This document shows positions 32,382-43,746 of a DNA stretch of 64,000 bases, one piece after another. How positions within the stretch are numbered: position 1 is the first letter of the stretch; each line of letters opens with the position of its first letter. The stretch is from assembly GCA_963402885.1 (NCBI GenBank), contig OY727097.1, positions 31,303,401-31,367,400 on the forward strand, given 5' to 3'. The notes beneath the pieces are model-generated. The model had not been told where the DNA came from, did not search any database, and was given only the letters and a program-made list of their open reading frames with translations. The translations under genes and the position numbers were made by a program. Source of the stretch: Antedon bifida (Eukaryota; Echinodermata; Crinoidea; Comatulida; Antedonidae).

Positions 32382-35300
32382 ATGATTTGTATTCGTTCCA
32401 AGATGGTAAGAGGCGTTCAGAATGTTGTGATGATACTGCTCTGTGTTCTTTGGCCGCCGCAGCCGAAACGATCAACAACAACAAGGTCTAGGCCTAGTAG
32501 TAGTAGGCCTAGTCGTGTGGGCATTGTCAGTGGTAAAATACCACTTTTATTAACTGAGCAAATGAGAAGATCGGGATTGAGTTGGGCTTTAATTTTACTA
32601 ATTTTACTTGGATTTGCTTTTCCGTCAGTCTCATGTACATATGACTCGTACGCAAGTAATCGGAATAATGAGAAAAACGTTAATGTAACATATATTGAGG
32701 AAGTTCAAAAAGTGAACAAAACTCATATTATTCAATCTGCTAAATATCTTATACCACCAAATCTTCCAAAGCATGTGTTTGGTATTCTTATACAACCGAG
32801 TGAAAAAAAAGGTTGTAAAAATGAAGATTATTACAAAAATGGAAAGTTAAAATTACCACCAAATAATGAACAGTGGATTGCTTTAGTTACGGACGGAAAA
32901 TGTCCTAACTCCCAGAATAGTAACAACATCAAAAACTTTGAAGTAAAAAGTGCGGTAGCGCAAGCGCTGAACGCATCCGCTTTGTTAGTATACGGTTCTC
33001 AAAGCTTCCACAACAATCGTCAAAGTATCAGTAAGTTTTAACTTTTTTTGTTCATGACACTTTTTAAACCATTCATCATTCACTAATCAATTGCCAACAA
33101 CATCTTCCATTTAATATCAACATTATCTTACATCATCAAGTCTATCAACATCATCTTACATCATCAAGTCTATCAACATCATCTTACATCATCAAGTCTA
33201 TCAACATCATCTTACATCATCAAGTCTATCAACATCATCTTATGCACTTGTCAATTGTATGACCCACTATACGACCCCCGGGAGACGTGCGTCATGGGTG
33301 CGTCATTTACAAATAATTACTGACGCAGGGGTGCGTCAAAAAACCTAGATGGTACGTCACATCAATGAACAAGGTGTGTCAATGTCCGTCACTTACTTTA
33401 CCACCCACCATATCATAAACAACATGGTAACAGTGCGTCAAAATGGGTGCGTCATGGTCACCTAAAGGTAAGTCACATTTTTGACGCACGGGTGCGTCAT
33501 GGTATTCAATGGTATGACGCACATCGGACAAATGACGCACCTCTCCCGGGGGTCGTATAGTGGGTCATACAATTGACAAGTGCATTACATCATCAAGTCT
33601 ATCAACATCATCTTACATCATCAAGTCTATCAACATCATCATACATCATTAAGTCTATCAACATCATCTTACATCATCAAGTCTATCAACATCATCATAC
33701 ATCATCAAGTCTATCAACATCATCTTACATCATCAAGTCTATCAACATCATCTTACATCATCAAGTCTATCAACATCATCTTACATCATCAAGTCTATCA
33801 ACATCATCATACATCATCAAGTCTATCAACATTATCTTACATCATTAAGTCTATCAACATCATCTAGTCTATCAACATCATCTTACATCATCAAGTATAT
33901 CAACATCATCAAGTCTATCAACATCATCTTACATCATCAAGTCTATCAACATCATCTTACATCATCAAGTCTATCAACATCATCTTACATCATCAAGTCT
34001 ATCAACATCATCTTACATCATCAAGTCTATCAACATCATCTTACATCATCAAGTCTATCAACATCATCTTACATCATCAAGTCTATCAACATCATCTTAC
34101 ATCATCAAGTCTATCAACATCATCTTACATCATCAAGTCTATCAACATCATCTTACATCATCAAGTCTCTCAACATCATCTTACATCACCACGTCTATCA
34201 ACATCATCTTACATCGTCAAGTCTATCAACATCATCTTACATCATCAAGTCTATCAACATCATCTTACATCATCAAGTCTATCAACATCATCTTACATAA
34301 TCAAGTCTATCAACATCATCTTACATCATCAAGTCTCTCAACATCATCTTACATCACCACGTCTATCAACATCATCAAGTCTATCAACATCATCTTACAT
34401 CATCAAGTCTATCAACATCATCTTACATCATCAAGTCTATCAACATCATCTTACATAATCAAGTCTATCAACATCATCTTACATCATCAAGTCTATCAAC
34501 ATCATCTTACATCATTAAGTCTATCAACATCATCTTATATCATCAAGTCTATCAACATCATATTACATAATCAAGTCTATCAACATCATCTTACATCATC
34601 AAGTCTATCAACATCATCTAGTCTATCAACATCATCTTACATCATCAAGTCTATCAACATCATCTTACATCATCAAGTCTATCAACATCATCAAGTCTAT
34701 CAACATCATCTTACTATACAAACCTCCAAATAATTATAGATAATGTAATGATCTATCAATTCAGATATCATAGAGACATGAGGTTTGTTTAGAAACATAA
34801 TTATCAACTTTAATTTCAGATTTGCAAATTCCAGTAATTCAATTATCGAAGAGTGAGGGTGAGGTGATTTCTAAAAAAATTTCTGAAGATGATAAGAGGA
34901 TATGGGTTGATTTGCAGCCGTCATTGAATTCTAAAGTTGCAACTCCAATACGAAAGTCTTCAGTATTATTTGTGTCTATTTCTTTTATTGTTTTGATGGT
35001 CATATCGTTAGCTTGGCTTGTGTTTTATTATGTACAGAGATTCCGATTTGCACAAGCTAGAGACAGGACACAGGTATGCAACTTTCATTTATGTTACAGA
35101 TATAGATAAGGCAGAACTAGATTTTTGTTGGAGGGTGATCAGGTCTATCATTTATACATGCATATTGCGATTCGGAAAAAAAAAAAAATCTCTCAACAAC
35201 ATTTAAGTCTACTAGATTTTAAACCAGATTAATAATTAAATAGAAAGCCACTCCGAGAGTGCATACCTCCGTCTACTGTAAAATTCTCCTACATAAGATT

Positions 35301-35873
35301 TCTCCGGGAAAAAATATATATATATTATTTGTGTGTGTCTTAATGCTGTTTGTGATTTAGGCTAATTTCACTACAAGCATGTGTATGCGAGTTTGGTGTA
35401 ATGGTTATGTAACAAGCCTTTCAATTAACAATAGCTTCAGTTAACTAACAATAGAACAGCAACGCAAAAATCAAACGAGTGAATTTGAAAAGAAATAGGT
35501 TTTTTAAACTACTCGCATCAATAAAGGTGCACATTAAATCAAATTATGTTTTAAAATTACAAATCACAAATTGTAACTCTTGCCTCTTGTACAAAAATGA
35601 AGTTTTTTGGACAAGTAGTTCTCGAGAAAATGCAATTTCAGTTTACTTGTTACTTTAAGACTGCTCGCCGGCTTTTGAAAAATTCTGTCCTATCTTTTAA
35701 CACTAGCAGGTCTGAAAAATATACTAAAAAGTGGTCCAGAATTGGGACCATGGTCCCAAATAGTCCCAAAATTTAATGGAATGGTCCTTGACCACATATC
35801 TAACTGTATATTCATTTTGGTAAAGATCTTGTAATTGCTTTTTGAGTAATCCTGCTAACAAACAAACATACAA

Positions 35874-35904
<31 letters not shown>

Positions 35905-38900
35905 AACAAACACACACGATCGATTACATATACCTCCTTGGCGGAGGTAAATAAGTACATGAGATCAACAAATACACACTAAAATATTAGATTTTAATTT
36001 AACTTGTTGACAAATGTCAATGGACACCATCCCAGATCTATGCACACAAGAACATGCTAAAGATGTATAGAACATTGCTGTTCATCTAAGTGAAACCAGC
36101 TCAATACACCACAATCTATTAACTTCTTATCAAATATTTGTGAAAACACCAAACCTCAAAACATAATCCACATATTTTAAGAGGCACTATATGTCAACAA
36201 ATAAGTATTAGTCCTCTCTCCATGACGGTTGTCACATAATGCTTTGTATTATTTTTTATTGTATTTATATGTTTCATATGGACAGTTTGTCTGAAATAAA
36301 GTTGAATTGAATTGAATTGAATTGAAAATGTTAAGAACTGTCTTTTCACACTCAAAATCATTCAAATCAAAGAGTAGTAATCTTAAGCTCTGTCTACACT
36401 ATCAAACTTGATGTGACAAAAACATGTGATGTGCCCATATATGGACATTGATGATGTCATATCACTACCATATTTAAGCATATCACTACCATATATGGGT
36501 ACATCACACTTTTTTGTTACATAATAGTTTGATAGTGTAGACAGAGCTTTAGATTCCATTGTCAATCTGCTGAATATGCCCTTGATTCATCTATAGAGGG
36601 CAGCAGAGTTAGACTGGCTTTATCCTTTTTTCTGTAATAAACCATTCCATTATTTATGCCAGTAAAAAGTTTACAAATAAGGGTATTTTAAATTTACATT
36701 AAAAAGATTTTTATGATTAGATCATATTATTGAAATATTTATCACTACCCTGATAATAGTATGTTCCAATCCAAGTCAAGGTTTAGTGTTTTAGACAATC
36801 AGTTGATTCAATGTTACAGTGTTGAAAGGAAATATTGTCTATTGATTATACTAGGATGTTCCAATTCTATTCCAATTCACTTCCTTTTGTGAGCTTACTT
36901 TGAGATTGTTTAAAACAGAATATATTATTTACAAGCTGTGTGTCTGCTGTTAGATACTGTACTGTAGTCATAATTCACTAAAAAATCAAAAGAAGGTGTT
37001 GTTACGGATGATGAGTTGCTATACATTAGAAACCACTATCAAAAGCAGATAAAATGTGTCGGACTTGTGAATTGATTTATTCTGTGTTTTGGTTTTTTAA
37101 ACAGAAACGTCTTGGAAGGGCAGCGAGGAAAGCGATTGCGAAGTTGCCGTCAAAGTCTGTCAAAGAATGTGACCTGGTAGGTTTGTTTGTTTTTTGTTAA
37201 CTCAGGGCTTAACATTCACCCTAGCAAATTAGCAATGTGCTAAGTAGCTAGTGGAACATTTCAGAACTAATGTTTGCTTTTGAAAATTAATAGTTAGTTG
37301 TTTTTAGATTAGCAAAGGTAGTCTCTACATACAATGCTTAAAGCGTGATCTGCTAAATCTGTTTACATTCAAGTTTTTGTAGAATTAATTAATTACCATT
37401 GTTTATAATAAAACCAATTTGCTTTCTTGATGGAAGTAGGTGGTTACTCATTTTGCTTGTTTTTTAAATATAACTAACTAGCAAAGGTTTGCTAGTGGAT
37501 AAAAAAGGAAATGTTTAACACTGTATTTCAAGTAATATATTATAGGCAATTGTACTGTATTACTATCATGTCATACTGTACATAGATTAGTTGTACAATT
37601 CTTTATTATTGATATACATATGCTGCTTTTGTGAGATTAAATCAAAAACCGGGCTGTGTAATTATATAGACTGTATTGATATTAAATATTTAATATAAAA
37701 ACATTAATTTTAAATTGGAACCGTTTTTAATTAGACTACCGTTCATATTGTTGTGAATAACAATTTGCATGGCAGTGTGTTCAACTTTGCCACTTGTGTA
37801 TGGCCAACTTTTGACCTTGGTGTCCTTATGTGCTTCCTAAACTGAATATTAATTTTGTTGTCTAGCTCAATTTTATTACCAGCCTTTTTTAATGAAGGGT
37901 GCCTTCCTTCTAATTATAGATTAGATAAAGCATGGAGCTATAAAATATCCTCCATGGATAAAGTATTATTTCTTGGGATTCAATTTTTTATCAAGTTAAA
38001 TCTTCATCTTGGATTGTTTAGGTATTCCTTGTACTGATTTTGTACTAGCCTACAGTATCTTTAAATTAAAACCTTCCATTTTTCTCAACATGTTTCTCTG
38101 CATACCATTTTTTCAATGCATTTCTGTTTTTTCTTTGCAATCCTTTTTTCTCCAGATTCTTTTTTCTCTGCAATCTTTTTTCTATGTATTTCTGGTTTTT
38201 CTCTGCAATCTTTTTTCTATGTATTTCTGGTTTTTCTCTGCAATCTTTTTTCTATGTATTTCTGGTTTTTCTCTGCATACCTTTTTTTCTATTACGAGAT
38301 AAGCCTAAGCCTCTAAAGCTTGGTTTCCACATGGAGTAAAGAATAATTATTATAAATTATTCTTTACTCCATGGTTTCCACTAGTACACAACATAAGGAT
38401 GTACACACAAACTAAAAGTTGACCAATGACAAGCGACAGTTTAGATTATAATCCAGTGCTTGTGATTGGTCAAAACAGTGCTTGTGATTGGTCAAAACAC
38501 ATGCATTGTGTTTACGTCCTTGCGTTGAATCCTAGTGGGAACCAAGCTTAATGTTGTATGTTATACCAGAAATGATATACTTTCTAGTTTAAGTCTTATT
38601 TATTTTAAAGGCCAGAACTCGATTGGTCTTTTGTCTTGTAGTAATGATTTTTTTTATTTGAGAAATAAAAAAAGCCAATAAAAGATTATTAACGACAACT
38701 GTGCATTAAAGTATGATGATTAAATTTGTTTTTCTTCAGGACTTTGATTATGAGAATTGTCCAGTTTGCCTTGAGAGTTACAGGACAAATGACAATCTAA
38801 GGATTTTACCATGCAAGTAAGTGACATTATGATTCGCTTCATTACTCATTTTCAAGGAGTTGACCAATGACAAGTTCAAATCACTTGTGATTGGTCAAAT

Positions 38901-40598
38901 CACATTGCATTATGTCTTTGTGTGTTGCATCTGTAGTTGGATTGGAATCAAGCATTACAAGACACCAAATGTATAGCCAAAGGCTAAAAAAATTAGGACA
39001 AACTATGTACTAACAAATGTACTCATTTCTTTTTGCATTCTTTGGATTAATAAACAAACTGATATGCCCTTTGACAACCCTTTGTAGTATACAATATTAG
39101 AAATATGTGCTGTATAGCACCCTCTTATTAAATCAGTGACAATTCCTTGTTTGACCATAAAGTATCAAGCATTTTCCTTCCAATGTTTAACGTCTGAAGG
39201 TAACCAAAACAAACTTTAAAAGAGGTTGATAAAATGTAGCTTTTGCGGAACACCTTGTTACCCACCAATATGGTGTGATAATGATGTTAACAAAGTTTAT
39301 TATATTACTTGTGTATCTTTCAAGCACTTATTAAATTACCTCTTTTTTTTTCAATTTTGTCTAGACATTATTTCCATAAACATTGTGTTGATCAATGGCT
39401 GATAGAACATCGGACTTGTCCAATGTGTAAACTCAATATTTTAAAAGCATTAGGTTATCAGGTATGAACAGTACTATTCATTTTGAAATGTTTAAATGCA
39501 TAATTATAGTGTAGTATGCCAACATTATTATTTTGTCAGCTAATTTGGTTGAGGTCATACTGCTATGCGCTGAACCATAAAGGTCATATTGTGCACTGAA
39601 CCGTGAAGGTCATAATGCTGTTCACTTAACCATGAATGTTTCTTTGATTAAAATTATCAAAGCAGGGAAGAGTGAATTCCCTGATCAAAATCTAAGTGTT
39701 ATGAACCTACTGTCCTTCAAATTGGATGTTAAGCTGTAGGTCCTATGTCTGCCATGCAAAGGAAAGATACTGTATTCTTCTAGTTGAAGATTGCCCCAAG
39801 AGTGTCATCTGAGAGATGATATCTATACTCAATCCAATCTAACAACAGAAATAAAACACTTTTGGTTTTCCTTTTGTTTTCAGCCCGCTTCTAGGCCGAG
39901 TGAAGATACATTTGCAATAGAGATTGCTGAGCAGGCCGTCATGCCCATGTCTGACAGTAGTGGTATTTTAGTTGTTCATTTAGAGAGTATTCAGTTTAAC
40001 CCTATATATAGTAGACGTCTTAGTTCATCTAGCTGCTCACATCTGATGGGTCAAGGAGACAGCTCAACCAATAGTAGCAGTCAAGATAGGTCACAAGATG
40101 AACAAGGTAATTGACATGGTTTACTGGTAGGCAGGAGGGGGGCCTGCCCTGTATTTTTTTTTTATTTATTTGTACTGGGTAACCTCTTCAGTCAAACACT
40201 AGTCTCCCAGAGGGCCCAGTTATGATCAGTGACTGTGTGTGTACTAGTACACTGGGGTAACTCCCTACTTGTCTCAAAAGATGTACTAGGTTCTTTAAAG
40301 TGCACATGAACTGGTTTATAGTCATTTAGGGCCTAATCCATGGATGAATTATGCACAGAATCCAGCTAAGCATATTGAGTCTGCCTGATAATAGTTGTCA
40401 ATTAATTATTTCATCAAACACAATATTTTATATTATTATTTTGAGTGGACATATTTAAATTGTGACATGTCATTTTAAATTGGCATATATTTTTAAACAG
40501 GTTTTCAAGAGGTAATGGCAGTTGCTGAAATGCATCATGACGTTGAACCAATGGTTGAGGGCGGTGTTGTTTTGCCACCTGGGTCATCATTAGTATGA
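32382..40598 (+). CDS. RNF130-like: Goliath/RNF130-type PA-TM-RING E3 ubiquitin ligase (7 coding exons)
   Basis: Exons 32382-33030, 34820-35073, 37105-37176, 38740-38816, 39365-39461, 39884-40106 and 40501-40598 join in phase to 489 residues. Order: leader, hydrophobic signal ([20 protein letters not shown]), protease-associated (PA) domain with N-glycosylation sites (NVT, NKT, NAS) and the [10 protein letters not shown] and [14 protein letters not shown] blocks, one transmembrane helix ([20 protein letters not shown]), the juxtamembrane [10 protein letters not shown] block, and a RING-H2 finger CPVC...CKHYFHKHC...CPMC followed by [11 protein letters not shown], which is characteristic of goliath/RNF130/RNF149/RNF150. 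Such ligases ubiquitinate membrane cargo in endosomes. In-frame ATGs exist at 32382, 32403 (best Kozak context) and 32562 (just before the signal peptide), so the start is uncertain. Introns hold a minisatellite and several MITEs. Confidence 0.9.
33110..34715 (+). repeat. 28-bp intronic minisatellite (TCATCTTACATCATCAAGTC type)
   Basis: About 45-50 head-to-tail copies of TCATCTTACATCATCAAGTC followed by TATCAACA, with shortened variants lacking CTTACAT. The array is split by a foldback element at 33241-33585. It occupies most of goliath intron 1 and ends about 100 bp before exon 2. Confidence 0.95.
33241..33585. mobile_element. ~345-bp foldback MITE inside the minisatellite, TTA target duplication
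   Basis: Inverted ends TGCACTTGTCAATTGTATG, then ACCCACTATACGACCCCCGGG, span about 42 bp on each side. The interior is made of repeated TGCGTCA/TGACGCA motifs in both orientations. Flanks read CTTA|TGCAC...GTGCA|TTAC, a TTA duplication compatible with the PIF/Harbinger group. No coding capacity. Confidence 0.85.
35246..35948. mobile_element. Dispersed repeat with CCTCCTTGGCGGAGGTA end (copy 2)
   Basis: Colinear with 13345-14096 but without the nested MITE; it carries TCTCCTACATAAGATTTCTC in that place. A CAGA/CAAA microsatellite (35870-35915) lies just before the end. Located in goliath intron 2. Confidence 0.8.
36225..36327 (+). mobile_element. Retroelement 3' end with (TTGAA)n tail
   Basis: ACAGTTTGTCTGAAATAAAG runs into TTGAATTGAATTGAATTGAA, a pentameric tail typical of LINE/SINE 3' ends and the complement of the tail in TSP1 units B and C. 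Confidence 0.5.
36331..36552. mobile_element. Foldback MITE, family 2 (AAGCTCTGTCTACACT type)
   Basis: Inverted ends TAAGCTCTGTCTACACTATC and GATAGTGTAGACAGAGCTTTA. The inside carries CATATATGGACAT, a run of TATCACTACCATAT units and TGGGTACATCACACTTTTTTG. The ~50 bp left of the inverted end (TTTTCACACTCAAAATCATT...) are also shared with the copy at 41262. Confidence 0.88.
38158..38278 (+). repeat. ~35-bp intronic minisatellite
   Basis: Three copies of TTTTCTCTGCAATCTTTTTT followed by CTATGTATTTCTGG, in goliath intron 3, with degenerate versions to the left. Confidence 0.85.
38317..38553. mobile_element. Family-1 MITE with a nested 42-bp hairpin
   Basis: Ends AAAGCTTGGTTTCCAC and GTGGGAACCAAGCTTA are inverted, and the core has GACCAATGACAAGCGACAG against GTGCTTGTGATTGGTCAAAAC (the latter doubled). 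Near the left end, 38331-38372 is a perfect hairpin with 18-bp arms (ATGGAGTAAAGAATAATT) and a 6-base loop. Confidence 0.85.
38857..38958. mobile_element. Reduced family-1 MITE
   Basis: GAGTTGACCAATGACAAG faces CACTTGTGATTGGTCAAATC, and the right end reads TGTAGTTGGATTGGAATCAAGC. Short internal arms remain. Located in goliath intron 4. Confidence 0.7.
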
Positions 40599-41261
40599 CA
40601 CCGTCATTTGTAGCAGATGAGGGCAGTATTATTTTGCCGGTCAACGTCAATAATTCACTTACCACCAAACATTTTTACTATAACATATCAGACGCTATAT
40701 AATATGACATACTATAGTAATTGTAATGAAGTTTTGGAAAGATGGAGCATTGTTTAGCCACAGTCTCATCACTCGATTCTCAATAAGCTGTATCATAGGC
40801 AAATTGAATAAAACAGCATCTCATGTGTATCACATGTGTTGCCCATATCATGGAAGGTTACTGCAAGTTAATAGTTAGGTTAGGGTCTATGATACAGGTG
40901 GCACATGTGAAACACATCAAGGCTGTATCATGCTTTCTCCCTTCTACAGCTCCCCACCTCTCACCACCCCATCTCTGCCTATTCTTGTTTTACAAAGAAA
41001 CATTCTTCTATATATAGTGTAGATTTAAAGTTAATTGACTGACATAATTTAACACTAATAGCTCTATTGAGTAAATGAAATAAAGAATCTTACCATAGAA
41101 CTCCCATCAAAGTGTGCTCCACTTGTAGTGTTGCCTTGTTTGTTTCGTGGGTAATTATCCCTTAATAGAGATATGCCCTGTTGGGTTGGCTGTGTTAAAA
41201 TAACTCATCCTCTTAATTTTTAAAAATGTTTCACAGGAGTGTTTCTACTACATTACAATCT

Positions 41262-41442
41262 TTTCACACTCAAAATCATTCAAATCAAAGAGTAGTAATC
41301 TTAAGCTATGTCTACACTTTCCAACTTTATGTGACAACAAATGTGATATGCCCATATATGGACATGATGATCATATCACTACAATATTTGGGCATATCAC
41401 ACTTTTTTGTCAAACTAGTTTTACAGTGTAGACAGCGCTTTA
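41262..41442. mobile_element. Family-2 foldback MITE
   Basis: Left part TTTTCACACTCAAAATCATT through TAAGCTATGTCTACACT is shared with 36331; the right end AGTGTAGACAGCGCTTTA is inverted. It is internally shortened relative to the copy at 36331. Confidence 0.82.
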
Positions 41443-42572
41443 GATACTACACAAATGTATGGTTTAAAATATGTATAATAATACAGATTTAGTTTGATTT
41501 ATGATATACACATATATTTGTATTATGTTATTAACTGGAAGTGATATTGTATTATGACTACTTATTAAAAATCAAATTATCTTTAAGCCAAATGAATGAA
41601 GAAAACAAGCTGATGGTGCTATAGGTAATTTGCTATAGGTACTTTGCTATAGGAAAATGTGTGTGTACTTGGTGCGAATGGAATGTTTAAGTTAGGGTGG
41701 GGCAAGTTAGTGCTGGTACGGACTTGTTATAGGGTGGTAGAATGGTATTTGGGAAATATTTAGTTCCCAGGACAAGCCAACAAAACATAGCTAATGTTAT
41801 TGCCAGCTTGGGGTGAGTTAATAGAGTGACCCAGGCTGGCAAGTGCTGTGTAAGGTTTCCACAGGTCAAGCCAGGTCAAACACCGGATGATGATTAAAAT
41901 AAAAAGGGCATTGTAGCTTGTTATGGCCATTATACTTTAAAATGCATTTAGTGCTCATATCATGATGGTATTATACTGGTCAAGGGTCAAAGGTTCTATA
42001 TTATATCATATCAGTAGAATAATGTAAAATTGTAGATCAAAACTGAGTGAGTAGGTTGCTGACATTAGAGACAGAATTTACGTTAGGGCCTATGTATCAT
42101 AGTTCGAAATTATTTTTATACCTTCCCTAACTAATGAATAATAATGAGCTAACTAATCAATATTAATGAGTTTGGCCTATATGAGTGATTTTGACAATAT
42201 TAACCCTATAACTGCTATTGAATTAGAGTAGGATATGTACTCCTATATTATATACAAAAAAATCACTTTACTTTACACATATTACTTGCTTACCTCCTAA
42301 GGGATCGTATCAAAATTAACCTACTGCAGTTACTACTGGTTTATGAGGAGTAAACAGTAAAACAATAAGTATTATAAGGTTAAGAGTAAACAAAATATAG
42401 TCCCTGTACTGCAGTGACTGCAGTACAATAATGTTGACATGATTGCTAACTAATTACAGTTTGCCATGTATGATACAAAATAAACATCTGGTCTTGTTGT
42501 AAACCTCCCCTGTTGTGTTCAACTTTAGCTGCTATAATTATACTGAAAAACGGCAATCCCAGTTCACATTAG

Positions 42573-42740
42573 CTTAAGCTCTGTCTACACTATCAAACTG
42601 TATGTGAGAAAAAAATGTGATGTGCACAAATATAGACATGATGATGTCATATCACTACCATATTTGAGCATATCGCTACCATATTTGGGCACATCGCACT
42701 TTTGTAAAACTAGTTTAATAGTGTGTAGACAGAGCTTTAT
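42573..42740. mobile_element. Family-2 foldback MITE
   Basis: Ends TTAAGCTCTGTCTACACTAT and TAGTGTGTAGACAGAGCTTTA, with TATCACTACCATATTTGAGC inside. Confidence 0.85.
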
Positions 42741-43029
42741 ACATTCAAATTTCTTGTTCACAACCCCACACACTTAATAGTATATGTACTTTTAAACAAA
42801 ATTCAATACGCCCCATTTATACCTCCCAAACTCCACCAAAAGTTTCAATTGACAATCGTTTTAGGCCGAATTCGAAAACCTCTCTTGCCATGTTTAAATT
42901 GTTGAAAGAATGCAAAATGTAATCGTTAGATAGATTTAATTAGTTACTAATTTATACAACAAATATGTTTATAGTTTTTAAATTGACTATATTTTAATTA
43001 TTATTTAAGCTGTGGTATATACGACAATT

Positions 43030-43170
43030 CTTCCCAGGCCCCGTATGCGCCTGTTGCGTTTCACGGAAGACAGTGGCGCGTTCCGTGAAACGGCACAGGT
43101 GCGTTTTTCGTCGGTGCGCGCGCACGGAGAGTCAAAGCGTTACCAGCCGTCTACAAACGTATATGTATGT
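43030..43170. promoter_or_regulatory. CpG-rich stretch with inverted repeat upstream of the WD-repeat gene
   Basis: A sharply GC- and CpG-rich island in AT-rich surroundings. It contains the 11-base inverted repeat GTTTCACGGAA (43058-43068) and TTCCGTGAAAC (43081-43091), plus GTGCGCGCGCAC. Located about 600 bp before the first ATG of the next plus-strand gene. Promoter role is inferred. Confidence 0.45.
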
Positions 43171-43746
43171 TTTACTACCGCGCGTTAATTTGTTGACATA
43201 GTCTAAGGTCAGTGGTGGAATGCAGTTAGGCTGTATATAAAATATTTTAGACAGTACAGTTTTGTGTAATGCTTGCATATAAATATAATTTGAAAGTAGC
43301 TTACAGAGAAACTGCTATAATGTGAACTAAAAAGAGCGTGGTTAAGTTAGTTAGTGTAAACATATCATACCTCACTAGTAATTAGTTTGTTGTGGGGGAA
43401 AATATTCTAAAATATGGAACGTCGTCTCTCAAATATCAATCTTCCGTTATCATTACAATGAATAAATACAACAAACTAATGCAAAGTAAACTTGAGTGTT
43501 TAGTAAATTTGTTTTCGTGTCCTTACTTAATTGCACAAAAGAAAGAACTTGTATTGCGTATGCGTACGCAGAAGCGCAATGACGCGTCTCAATGGTTACT
43601 ATTCCATGGTAACCTTCGTCGTCAACGCATGCAGAGAGAGCTGAGAGAGAGGACACGACACACAAAAGCTTCAAGCTTAATATTTACTTCTCTTGTTGAA
43701 TTTTTTATTTAAAATGTGATACTGTAATTAAAATAAAATCAGCTGG

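Larger units (their letters stand above)
40599..43029. other. Spacer between goliath and WD-repeat genes
   Basis: 3' flank of the goliath gene, two family-2 MITEs (listed separately) and short GCTATAGG reiterations around 41620-41655. No gene recognised. Confidence 0.5.

Noticed and set aside
33573-33867. Repetitive frames with an [14 protein letters not shown] pattern
   Set aside because: Translation of the 28-bp intronic minisatellite.
33110-34715. CRISPR-like regular 28-bp repeats
   Set aside because: Repeats are contiguous without unique spacers, inside an intron of an animal gene.
38009-38316. Phe-rich frames (FLCISGFSL pattern)
   Set aside because: Pyrimidine-rich intronic minisatellite; no splice signals or protein-like features.
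43392-43712. 106-residue plus-strand frame upstream of the WD-repeat gene
   Set aside because: Composition and lack of splice or homology signals suggest 5' flank or UTR rather than a gene.
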